NCBI GenBank assembly: GCA_026388255.1
Contig: JAPLKC010000082.1
Span: 1-52,729, forward strand
DNA length: 52,729 nucleotides
Direction: 5' to 3'
Source of the DNA: Pseudomonadota bacterium
Lineage (GTDB): Bacteria > Desulfobacterota > Syntrophorhabdia > Syntrophorhabdales > Syntrophorhabdaceae
This document shows, piece by piece, positions 16,974 through 24,578 of this stretch; positions within the stretch are counted from its first letter, which is position 1; every line of letters begins with the position of its first letter. Below the pieces are notes generated by a model. That model worked only from the letters and a program-made list of their open reading frames with translations. It was not told where the DNA came from and ran no database searches. A program made the position numbers and the translations under genes.

Positions 16974-17981
16974 ATGATGAACAGAAAAGCGATTTCCCTA
17001 TTATCCGGCGGTTTGGACAGTGTACTTGCAACCAAGGTTATCATGGAACAGGGTATAGAAGTCATAGCCCTGCATTTTACATCTCCCTTCAACAGCAGGA
17101 AGGAAAAAGAACGGGGCTTGCAGGCTGTCAGGACAATCAGCGAACTTGGGATAGGGTTGATACTCAAGCATAAAGGACTTGAGTATATTGATATTGTCAG
17201 GTCGCCGAAATATGGTTATGGCAAAAACATAAACCCCTGTATTGATTGTAGAATATTTATGCTGCAAAAGACAAAGGAGATTATGGCAGAAGAACAGGCA
17301 AGTTTTGTTGTGACAGGGGAGGTCCTTGGTCAGAGACCGATGTCGCAAAGAAGGGACACGATACGAATCATCGAAAAGGCCAGCGGACTTGAAGGTCTGA
17401 TAGTCCGACCCCTCTCGGCCATGCATTTTTTGCCCTCAATACCTGAACAGGAAGGGTTGTTGGACAGAGAAAAATTACTCGGTTTTACCGGCAGGTCAAG
17501 GGCGCCGCAATACAGGCTTGCCGAAAAATATAACCTCACAGAGTTCGGATCCCCTGCCGGAGGGTGCCTCCTTACTGATCCGATTTTTACGAAGAAACTC
17601 AAGGATCTTTTTAAATATGATAAGGCGTTTACCATGAAGGACCTGGAATTATTAAGTATCGGCAGGCACTTCAGGTTGCAGACCGACACAAAGCTCGTGG
17701 TCGGAAGGAACGAAATAGAGAACAATAAACTTATCTCCCTTTGGGAGCCCCCTTATATATCCTTTCACCCTGTAGGATTCAGGGGCCCCAGCGCTATTCT
17801 GAAAGGCGTTTTCGACGACAAGATCATCAATACGGTAGCAAATATTATGGGATATTACGGAAAAAATGAATCCACGATTATTTCAATAGAATCAAACAAC
17901 GGCATAGTAAACAGTCATGCTGTAGAGAGACGCAACCTGATCCCCGAAGGTTTATTGGTAGGAGCATCACAGGAGACATAA
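16974..17981 (+). CDS. ThiI/MnmA-like PP-loop ATPase (tRNA thiolation type)
   Basis: A 335-residue protein. It begins with the PP-loop ATP pyrophosphatase motif SGGLDSV (residues about 10-16) used to adenylate a tRNA uridine. It then has CIDCR (about 88-92), TGEVLGQRPMSQ and a second catalytic-type Cys in GSPAGGCLLTD (about 193-203), as in the truncated ThiI/MnmA-like proteins of delta-proteobacteria that lack THUMP and rhodanese domains. A C-terminal part of ~100 residues is unassigned. Likely role: tRNA thiolation or another sulfur transfer. Its stop overlaps the start of the next gene (TAATG), so the two are co-translated. Start may be either of two consecutive ATGs. Confidence 0.75.
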   Translation: MMNRKAISLLSGGLDSVLATKVIMEQGIEVIALHFTSPFNSRKEKERGLQAVRTISELGIGLILKHKGLEYIDIVRSPKYGYGKNINPCIDCRIFMLQKTKEIMAEEQASFVVTGEVLGQRPMSQRRDTIRIIEKASGLEGLIVRPLSAMHFLPSIPEQEGLLDREKLLGFTGRSRAPQYRLAEKYNLTEFGSPAGGCLLTDPIFTKKLKDLFKYDKAFTMKDLELLSIGRHFRLQTDTKLVVGRNEIENNKLISLWEPPYISFHPVGFRGPSAILKGVFDDKIINTVANIMGYYGKNESTIISIESNNGIVNSHAVERRNLIPEGLLVGASQET

Positions 17982-18643
17982 TGAAAATAACCGATGACCT
18001 GTACGTATATCCCTGGACATCTTATCAGGAAAACAATTGCAATACGGTTTTTATAGATGGTGAGGTGCCCACACTGATCGATCCCGGGCACAGGCATCTT
18101 TTTAACCACATTATCGAGGGTATGGCAAGAGACGGGAAGGCAATAGATCGTGTAAAAAGTATATTATGCACCCATAGTCACCCTGACCACATTGAGGCAA
18201 TCAGCTCATTCGACAAGGAAATATTGAAAGGTATCAGCAGGGAAGAATATGAGTATCTGCACAACGGCGGCAAGGAGTTATTTCTTGCAACAGGCTGCCA
18301 CATGCCTCAGACACCTTTCAAATTATTTCTTCAGGAAGGCATGGTCAAACTGGGGGACAAAACATTGCAGATCATCCCGACTCCTGGTCATTCACCCGGT
18401 TCTGTCTGCTTTTATTGGGAAGAAAAAAAGGCACTCATTTCGGGAGATACGGTCTTCTACATGGGGGTAGGGAGAACAGACTTTCAAGGCGGCGATATCA
18501 ATGCACTGGCAAACAGCGTTGAAAAACTGTCAGGGCTCAAGATGGAATACTTAATCCCTGGACACGGTGAAATACTAAATGGAGAAGAGGCAATAAGCAG
18601 AAATTTCAAGTTAATCCTGGAAGAATTCTTCGACAGGCATTGA
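17981..18643 (+). CDS. Metallo-beta-lactamase-fold hydrolase
   Basis: A 220-residue MBL-fold protein of glyoxalase II/persulfide dioxygenase type. Metal ligands are visible in THSHPDH (residues about 64-70), a later His in PTPGHSPGS, Asp in SGDTVF and the last His in IPGHGE. Its ATG overlaps the stop of the PP-loop gene. The substrate cannot be deduced; a thioester or persulfide would fit the sulfur-related neighbourhood. No signal peptide. Confidence 0.88.
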   Translation: MKITDDLYVYPWTSYQENNCNTVFIDGEVPTLIDPGHRHLFNHIIEGMARDGKAIDRVKSILCTHSHPDHIEAISSFDKEILKGISREEYEYLHNGGKELFLATGCHMPQTPFKLFLQEGMVKLGDKTLQIIPTPGHSPGSVCFYWEEKKALISGDTVFYMGVGRTDFQGGDINALANSVEKLSGLKMEYLIPGHGEILNGEEAISRNFKLILEEFFDRH

Positions 18644-18705
18644 TGGTGAACATAAGTTGACATTCTCCCTTGCTATGCATATAATGAATCACCCCGAGGC
18701 AAGCC

Positions 18706-18930
18706 TTGAGGTATCGACAAGGAATTTTGAACAGATTTACTTTTCGAAGCAAACTTCGGGGTATTAAACCCGATGGGCAATACAAGGAAGATATAGATAT
18801 TGATAAAAGCCCCTGTCCACATCCGGGTGATTACTGCCAATACATAACACAATGTGTTATACATGCACTGTGTATGGAGAAAGAGGACTGTAGGAAAATG
18901 AGGAGGAACAAATTTGAAAATACCAGATGA
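18706..18930 (+). CDS. Small Cys-rich hypothetical protein
   Basis: The C-terminal 45 residues look real: SPCPHPGDYCQYITQC, then CVIHALC-like spacing and EDCRKM, with five cysteines that could bind a metal or cluster. The N-terminal part is doubtful because the frame has only TTG starts (18706, or 18727 with AAGGA close by) and runs over a hairpin-like sequence (CCCCGAGG at 18692 against TTCGGGG near 18757). It overlaps the following tiny zinc-ribbon gene by 17 bases, which suggests coupling. Family unknown; start uncertain. Confidence 0.45.
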   Translation: MRYRQGILNRFTFRSKLRGIKPDGQYKEDIDIDKSPCPHPGDYCQYITQCVIHALCMEKEDCRKMRRNKFENTR

Positions 18931-19090
18931 ATATGTATGTGATCTATGCGGATTCATGTTTCTGTCCGGAGAAACCGTGAATATTTTTTGTCCCGAATGC
19001 GGGAGCAGCATGGTCGCAAAAGAAATAAGCTATGATGAGTTCCTGGATGAGGAGGCCTACAACTTCAGCACCAACATTATACTGAGATAA
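18914..19090 (+). CDS. Tiny zinc-ribbon protein
   Basis: A 58-residue ORF starting with TTG, with AGGAGGA 7 bases upstream. It encodes two zinc knuckles, CDLCG (residues 9-13) and CPECG (26-30), followed by an acidic tail (YDEFLDEEAYNF). The 16-residue spacing of the two CxxC pairs fits a rubredoxin-like zinc or iron site. Too small for routine gene callers, but the RBS and Cys pattern are convincing. It closes the sulfur-related run (PP-loop protein, MBL hydrolase, Cys-rich protein) and may act as a small redox or metal carrier; this is inference. Confidence 0.65.
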   Translation: MKIPDEYVCDLCGFMFLSGETVNIFCPECGSSMVAKEISYDEFLDEEAYNFSTNIILR

Positions 19091-19292
19091 GCTTTTATAA
19101 TAATAAATCACAGGATTAATTAACATTTAATATTTGTAAAGTGAATTTTTTCATTAAAAATTGACTTTTTAGTTTCCCTGCCCATATCAGCAAGTTAACA
19201 CCGTGCATTCAATACATAATTATTCAGTTAACATTACTATAAATGCCGGTTAACCGATATCACATATTTTATTGATATGTATGTTTTTTATC

Positions 19293-19320
19293 TTGACATA
19301 AATTCTTATTAACATATAAT
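19293..19320 (+). promoter_or_regulatory. Strong sigma-70 promoter of the benzoyl-CoA pathway operon
   Basis: Perfect consensus boxes: TTGACA at 19293-19298 and TATAAT at 19315-19320, 16 bases apart, in a very AT-rich 270-base intergenic region. Transcription would start near 19327, about 45 bases before the SDR gene. No obvious operator palindrome is seen, so high constitutive expression is plausible. Confidence 0.85.
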
Positions 19321-19371
19321 ATTACACTAATAAAATATTTCACAAACGATTAATTTTAAAGAGGGGTGCAA

Positions 19372-20124
19372 ATGAAATTAGAAGGAAAAAATGCTGTAGT
19401 TACAGGTGGCGGAAGGGGTGTAGGAAGAGCTATCAGTATTGCCTTTGCACAGGAAGGTGCAAATGTTGTGGTAAACTACGCCTCCAACAGTAAAGCAGCC
19501 GATGAGGTGGTTGAAATAATTAAGGGTATGGGAAGGAAAGCGGTTGCTGTAAAGGGCGATGTCGCCCAGAAAGCAGATGCAGAAACAATAATTAATACCT
19601 GTGTAGAGAACTTCGGCACAATACATATTCTTATAAACAATGCAGGTATCTCAAAACCGGCCATGATGCACAAGATGTCGGTAGAAGTATGGGATGAGGT
19701 TGTCAATATCCAGATGAGAGGCCCCTGGCTCTGTGCTCAGGCAGCATCGAAATATTTTATGCAGCAGAATTATGGCAGGATAGTCAATGTTACTTCTGTT
19801 GCCGGTATAGTAGGCACCATAGGACAGATAAATTACAGCGCCGCCAAGGGCGGGGTAGTTTCTATGACAAAATCAATGGCAAGGGAACTCGCAAAGTTTA
19901 ATGTTACGGCGAATGTTATTTCCCTCGGCATTGTCACCACAGAGATGACCCATACAATCTCAACAGACGAAAAGCTCAAAGAAATTTATACAAAAAGAAT
20001 TCTTCTCGGCAGATATGCCGAGCCGGAAGATGTTGCTCCAGCCTTTGTATTTTTTGCTTCAGACGATTCACGCTACGTCACAGGGCAGCTCCTTTGTGTA
20101 GACGGTGGTTATGGAATGACGTAA
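19372..20124 (+). CDS. SDR-family 3-hydroxyacyl-CoA/3-oxoacyl reductase
   Basis: A 250-residue classical short-chain dehydrogenase: cofactor motif TGGGRGVG (residues 12-19), NNAG, catalytic Ser in NVTSVAG and YxxxK in INYSAAKG, and the C-terminal VDGGYGMT of FabG-like proteins. Start at the ATG at 19372 behind GAGGGGTG; a GTG six bases earlier is less likely. It is the first gene after a strong promoter and leads the bamQ-bamA-bamR genes. A role as 3-hydroxypimeloyl-CoA dehydrogenase, the step after BamA, is an attractive inference, but the sequence alone only says SDR. Confidence 0.85.
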   Translation: MKLEGKNAVVTGGGRGVGRAISIAFAQEGANVVVNYASNSKAADEVVEIIKGMGRKAVAVKGDVAQKADAETIINTCVENFGTIHILINNAGISKPAMMHKMSVEVWDEVVNIQMRGPWLCAQAASKYFMQQNYGRIVNVTSVAGIVGTIGQINYSAAKGGVVSMTKSMARELAKFNVTANVISLGIVTTEMTHTISTDEKLKEIYTKRILLGRYAEPEDVAPAFVFFASDDSRYVTGQLLCVDGGYGMT

Positions 20125-20174
20125 GAAATAGGAAGGCGATATCCAATATTTAAAATATATTAGGAGGTGTTGTA

Positions 20175-21284
20175 ATGGCTGATGTACCAAAGACAATAAA
20201 ACAGTGGCAGATGGTTCAACCAACAGTATTTAACAGAGAAACAAAGGAAACTACACCCGGTAAGCTGGCTGTGGCTGAAATACCGGTACCGGAACTCAAG
20301 GCAGGGGAAGTACTGGTAGAGGTTGCAGGCTGTGGTGTTTGCCACACAGACCTCGGGTATTTTTATGATGGCGTCCCTACCGTCAGTAAGCCGCCGCTGG
20401 CCCTTGGCCACGAGATCGCAGGAACAGTTGTTGCCGGCGACGCCGCATGGATAGGAAAAGAAGTTATCATACCGGCCGTTATGCCGTGCAGACAGTGCAT
20501 ACTCTGCAAAACAGGAAGAGGCAACAGGTGCCTTGCCCAGAAGATGCCCGGCAACAGCATCGGAGTATACGGCGGATTCTCAAGCCACATACCCGTACCT
20601 ACAATTGACCTTTGTCTGGTCACTGACAAAAAAGGATACGCCCTTGAACAGCTTGCAGTTGTTGCAGATGCCGTAACTACCCCGTATCAGGCTGCAAAAA
20701 GAGCAGACCTTCAGCCTGGCGACAATGTAATTATCATCGGCGCAACAGGCGGCGTAGGCGTGTACATGGCTCAGACAGCAAAAGCCCTGGGCGCAAAGAC
20801 CGTTATCGGTATTGCCAGGAACCCCGAGAAACTGAAAAGGGCTCTTGATTACGGCTGCGATTTTGTTATCAGCACATTGGATAAAGACAACAAGACACTT
20901 GTCGGCGAATGGAAAACTATTTGCAAATCAAACGGCCTTGCCAACACAGGCTGGAAGATTTTTGAGGTAACAGGCGCAAAGGCAGGACAGGAACTCGCCC
21001 TTGATCTGCTCTCTTTTGTCGGAAAATTGATACTTCTCGGTTTCGGTATGGCGAAGAGCGAATATATGTTTTCAAAGCTTATGGCCTTTGACGCAGAAAT
21101 TATCGGAACATGGGGTTGCTTGCCTGAATATTACCCGATAGTGCTTGATATGGTTCTTTCAAAGAAGATCGTCATTGATCCGTTTGTAGAAGTTAGACCG
21201 ATGAGCACGATTGCAGCAACATTTGATGAGATTCACAAAGCTGGGTCCCCTGCAAAGAGGGTTGTATTAACACCAGATTTTTAA
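20175..21284 (+). CDS. bamQ: 6-hydroxycyclohex-1-ene-1-carbonyl-CoA dehydrogenase
   Basis: A 369-residue zinc-dependent medium-chain alcohol dehydrogenase that oxidises the 6-hydroxy group of the partly reduced ring to the 6-oxo compound, giving NADH. Seen: catalytic zinc Cys in CGVCHTDLGY, GHE (ALGHEIAG), the structural zinc lobe CRQCILCKTGRGNRC and the NAD fold GATGGVGVYMAQTA. The assignment to this specific dehydrogenase (Had/BamQ) rests on its place between the SDR and BamA genes and on family resemblance. RBS AGGAGG precedes the ATG. Confidence 0.9.
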   Translation: MADVPKTIKQWQMVQPTVFNRETKETTPGKLAVAEIPVPELKAGEVLVEVAGCGVCHTDLGYFYDGVPTVSKPPLALGHEIAGTVVAGDAAWIGKEVIIPAVMPCRQCILCKTGRGNRCLAQKMPGNSIGVYGGFSSHIPVPTIDLCLVTDKKGYALEQLAVVADAVTTPYQAAKRADLQPGDNVIIIGATGGVGVYMAQTAKALGAKTVIGIARNPEKLKRALDYGCDFVISTLDKDNKTLVGEWKTICKSNGLANTGWKIFEVTGAKAGQELALDLLSFVGKLILLGFGMAKSEYMFSKLMAFDAEIIGTWGCLPEYYPIVLDMVLSKKIVIDPFVEVRPMSTIAATFDEIHKAGSPAKRVVLTPDF

Positions 21285-21312
21285 TGAAAAAATAATTTAA
21301 TAGGAGGAAAGT

Positions 21313-22461
21313 ATGGGTTTAGAATGGATGCCAAGAGAACACGAAATGAAGGATCACAGCAGACATAGTACACAGTGGTGGGGCACAGATGCTCCTTGTA
21401 CTGTATATGAAAAGAGACCCCTCAAAGATCCGAAGGGCAACGTAATACCTGGTCTTTACAATGCATGGATCAGACTCAATAACCCGTCTCAGTTCAATTC
21501 CTACACAACAGAGATGGTAAAGGGCGTCATCGCCGGTTTTGAGAATGCTTCCACTGACCGCGAAGTAGTTGCCGTAGTTTTTACCGGCACAGGCGCAAAC
21601 GCCTTCTGTACAGGCGGCAACACAAAAGAATATTCAGAATACTACAGCATGAGACCGGAAGAATACGGCTCATACATGGAACTCTTTAACAACATGGTTG
21701 ACAGCATCCTTATGTGCAAAAAACCGGTCATTTGCCGTGTAAATGGTATGAGAGTTGCCGGCGGTCAGGAAATCGGCCTTGCATGTGATATCGCTATCTC
21801 TTCCGAACTTGCCATCTTCGGCCAGGCTGGTCCGAGACACGGTTCAGCACCTGTGGGCGGTTCCTCTGACTTCCTCCCCTGGTTCTTAAGCGCTGAGGAT
21901 GCAATGTGGAGCTGCGTAAGCTGTGAAATGTTTTCAGCATACAAGATGAAGGCCAAAAACCTCATTTCCAAGGCAATCCCTGTCCTGAAAGACGACAAGG
22001 GTGTCTGGGTAAGAAATCCGCAGGTTATCACCGATGTTTACGTAAAAGACGGCGAGATCGTATACGGCGAGAACAAGACAGGTCAGGAAGCAAAGGACGC
22101 GCGGGCATGGGTAGGCGAGCAAATTAAAAACAACGCCTATGACTTCTCACTCCTCGATGCAGAGGTTGACAGGGTTATCTGGATTTTCGCAAACCTCTTT
22201 CCCGGATGCTTAAATAAGTCCATTGACGGTATCAGACAGAAGAAAAAATTCTTCTGGGATCAGATCAAGAACGATCACAGATACTGGCTGGCAACAAACA
22301 TGATGGGCGAGGCCTTCCTTGGTTTCGGTGCATTCAACACCAAGAAGATCACCGGCAAAGACACCATCGATTTCATCAAGAACCGTCAGCTCATCGCAAA
22401 GGGCGAGCTTGTCAACGAAGCCTTCATGGCAGAAGTTATGGGCAAACCGCAGGCGAAGTAA
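21313..22461 (+). CDS. bamA: 6-oxocyclohex-1-ene-1-carbonyl-CoA hydrolase (ring-opening)
   Basis: A 382-residue crotonase-fold enzyme that adds water to 6-oxocyclohex-1-ene-1-carbonyl-CoA and opens the ring to 3-hydroxypimeloyl-CoA. It is the standard marker gene of anaerobic aromatic degradation. The protein shows the conserved BamA blocks MGLEWMPREHEMKDHSRHST, FCTGGNTKEYSEYY, VAGGQEIGLACD and FGQAGPRHGSAPVGGSSDFL, with full family length. Start at 21313 behind AGGAGG. A rho-independent terminator follows it, separating it partly from bamR. Confidence 0.97.
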   Translation: MGLEWMPREHEMKDHSRHSTQWWGTDAPCTVYEKRPLKDPKGNVIPGLYNAWIRLNNPSQFNSYTTEMVKGVIAGFENASTDREVVAVVFTGTGANAFCTGGNTKEYSEYYSMRPEEYGSYMELFNNMVDSILMCKKPVICRVNGMRVAGGQEIGLACDIAISSELAIFGQAGPRHGSAPVGGSSDFLPWFLSAEDAMWSCVSCEMFSAYKMKAKNLISKAIPVLKDDKGVWVRNPQVITDVYVKDGEIVYGENKTGQEAKDARAWVGEQIKNNAYDFSLLDAEVDRVIWIFANLFPGCLNKSIDGIRQKKKFFWDQIKNDHRYWLATNMMGEAFLGFGAFNTKKITGKDTIDFIKNRQLIAKGELVNEAFMAEVMGKPQAK

Positions 22462-22477
22462 TAAGGGAAACAAACCT

Positions 22478-22503
22478 AAGGGGGGTTTATCCCCCCTTTT
22501 TTT
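22478..22503 (+). terminator. Rho-independent terminator after bamA
   Basis: GGGGGG (22480-22485), loop TTTAT, CCCCCC (22491-22496) and seven T. It may end or attenuate transcription between bamA and bamR, raising the question of how bamR is transcribed. Confidence 0.85.
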
Positions 22504-22611
22504 ATTTTGGATTTTGGATTGCAAATTTTGGATTTTAAAATCCTGAATTATTGAACTTTGATTTCGCCAAAGGCAGGTCAACCCGCAATCCAAAATCCAA
22601 AATCCAAAATA
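22504..22611. repeat. Inverted repeat of 'ATTTTGG' words
   Basis: Arm 22504-22522 (ATTTTGGATTTTGGATTGC) is the exact reverse complement of 22585-22603, and the right arm continues with one more copy of the seven-base word. The ~60-base middle is unrelated. It lies between the bamA terminator and the RBS of bamR. Same architecture as the palindromes at 16893, 45012, 49240 and 51064. Confidence 0.85.
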
Positions 22612-22630
22612 AGAGCAAGGGAGAATAACC

Positions 22631-23401
22631 ATGAGTTTCAATAGTATAGTTTATGAGAAAAAGGATAAGGTTGCAAAGATAACGCTTAATACACCGCCAT
22701 CAAACTGGCTTACCATTAACATGATGAAAGAGATCAACGAAGTCCTCGTTGAGGTAAAAAAAGACCAGTCCGTACAACTTCTCGTTTTCGATCATGCAGG
22801 AGAGAAGGCATTCTGTGACGGCGTAGATGTTGCAGACCACACAGAAGATAAAGTAGATGAAATGATCGATGTCTTTCACGGGATGTTCAGGCACATGGCA
22901 GAGATGGATGTTATTACCGTTGCAGTGGTAAACGGCAGGTCTCTGGGTGGCGGCTGTGAACTCTCAAGTTTCTGCGATATCGTCATCGCCTCTGAAAAGG
23001 CAAAAATCGGGCAGCCGGAGATTGCAGTAGGCGTGTTCCCGCCTGTTGCCGCTGCATTATTCCCGAAGATCATCGGCCTCAAAAAAACATATGAGCTTCT
23101 CCTTACCGGTAAAAGCCTGAACGCAAAAGAGGCTGAGGCCATCGGTCTTGTGAATGTAGTCCTTCCTGTTGAAAACTTCAAGGCTGAAGTAGATAAATAT
23201 CTTACCGAATATCTGAACAAGAGCAGACCGGTCAGTATCTGGACAAAACGCGCCATCAAGGCAGGGCTCGGCCTGAATTTCACAGAAGCTCTGAAGGCAT
23301 CGGAGATCATCTATCTCCATGGATGCATGAAAACAGAAGACGCTGTTGAGGGTATCGGCGCATTTATGGATAAGAGAAAACCTGTCTGGAAGGATAAATA
23401 A
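22631..23401 (+). CDS. bamR: Cyclohexa-1,5-diene-1-carbonyl-CoA hydratase
   Basis: A 256-residue enoyl-CoA hydratase-family protein. The oxyanion loops are visible in KAFCDGVDVADHTED and NGRSLGGGCELSSFCD, and the adenine/CoA-contact region in AKIGQPEIAVGVFPPVAA. The variant SNWLTINMM at the N-terminus and the neighbours bamQ/bamA point to the dienoyl-CoA hydratase (Dch/BamR) that hydrates the product of benzoyl-CoA reductase. GGGAG lies 8 bases before the ATG, just after a long inverted repeat. Confidence 0.9.
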   Translation: MSFNSIVYEKKDKVAKITLNTPPSNWLTINMMKEINEVLVEVKKDQSVQLLVFDHAGEKAFCDGVDVADHTEDKVDEMIDVFHGMFRHMAEMDVITVAVVNGRSLGGGCELSSFCDIVIASEKAKIGQPEIAVGVFPPVAAALFPKIIGLKKTYELLLTGKSLNAKEAEAIGLVNVVLPVENFKAEVDKYLTEYLNKSRPVSIWTKRAIKAGLGLNFTEALKASEIIYLHGCMKTEDAVEGIGAFMDKRKPVWKDK

Positions 23402-23405
23402 TTGT

Positions 23406-24578
23406 ATGCTCTACGCATCAAAAGAAGAAATTGATAACAGAATTTACAAATTAAAAGATTTAATGGAAAAGGCCTCTATCGATGGGGCCTTTTTCCACTA
23501 CAAAATAGACTATTACTACCTCTCGGGCACAATGCAGGATTCACTTCTCTTTGTACCCCTCGAAGGAAAACCGGTTTTGTTTATTAAGAGGGAGATATCA
23601 AGGGCACGCAGGGAGTCCCCCCTTGAAGAGATCGTTCCCGTAAGGTCAATAAAGGACATCCTTCCCTACATAAAACCTGTAAAAAGGATTGGGCTACAGC
23701 TCGATGTAATGCCCTACAACGATGTGATCAAATTCAAAGACCTGTTGGGTAAATGTGAGTTTGTAAATGTCTCTCCTCTCACAAAGGAACTGAGAAAGAT
23801 AAAATCACCGTTTGAAATAAAGATTATGGAGCGGGCAGCAGCGATACAAAAAAAGGTCTATCAACAGGTGCCGGAAATACTGAAAGAGGGTATGACAGAG
23901 ATTGAACTGGGCGGGCTGCTTGAGGCATATGCAAAAAAACTCGGGCACGAAGGTCTGTTGCGTGTCCGTTCTATGAATTATGAAGCATACTCATGGCATG
24001 TTATAAGCGGACGCACAGGAAGCATTGTAAGCCAGTCGGATTCCCCCATGGGGGGGCTGGGGCTTTCACCGGCTTTTCCTGTAGGCGCCAGCATGAAGAA
24101 GATTAAAAAAGGTGAACCCATTCTTATCGATTTTGGTATCTGCTATCACGGTTATCAGGCTGACCAGACAAGGATGTATGCCATAGGTTCAATGCCTGAG
24201 CCTTTCGGTGGAGCCTTTGAGGCTTGCAGAGAAATACACTACCGTGTACTTGATAAGGTGCTTGAAGGCATGGTAAGCAACGAACTTTTCGAATACTCGA
24301 AAAAACTCGCAGAAAAGCTTGGTTACGGGGATTATTACCTCGGCTACAAGCCCCACAAGGTGAGGTTTCTCGCTCACGGGATCGGCATTGAGCTGGCAGA
24401 ACTCCCCTTTATCGCAGCAAGCCACACCTATCCCATAGAAGAAGGGGCAGTTTTTGCCATTGAACCCAAGATGGTCTTTCCCAAAAAAGGCGCTTGCGGC
24501 ATAGAAAATACGGTTTTGATTGAAAATTCCCGCTACAGGGTGCTTACGGATAATGATGAATCAATTATGATTTTATGA
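23406..24578 (+). CDS. M24-family metallopeptidase (Xaa-Pro aminopeptidase type)
   Basis: A 390-residue protein with a creatinase-like N-terminal domain (to about residue 125) and a pita-bread M24 domain. All five metal ligands are present: Asp in IDFGICY, Asp in ADQTRMY, His in LAHGIGIE, Glu in AIEPKM and Glu in GIENTVL. It starts 5 bases after bamR at ATG 23406. Such peptidases accompany aromatic-degradation genes in several anaerobes, but a direct role is not known; it may simply be co-transcribed housekeeping. Confidence 0.88.
   Translation: MLYASKEEIDNRIYKLKDLMEKASIDGAFFHYKIDYYYLSGTMQDSLLFVPLEGKPVLFIKREISRARRESPLEEIVPVRSIKDILPYIKPVKRIGLQLDVMPYNDVIKFKDLLGKCEFVNVSPLTKELRKIKSPFEIKIMERAAAIQKKVYQQVPEILKEGMTEIELGGLLEAYAKKLGHEGLLRVRSMNYEAYSWHVISGRTGSIVSQSDSPMGGLGLSPAFPVGASMKKIKKGEPILIDFGICYHGYQADQTRMYAIGSMPEPFGGAFEACREIHYRVLDKVLEGMVSNELFEYSKKLAEKLGYGDYYLGYKPHKVRFLAHGIGIELAELPFIAASHTYPIEEGAVFAIEPKMVFPKKGACGIENTVLIENSRYRVLTDNDESIMIL

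Noticed and set aside
22319-22546. 75-codon plus-strand ORF across the end of bamA and the repeat
   Set aside because: Out of frame with bamA and its C-terminus is just the translated ATTTTGG repeat.
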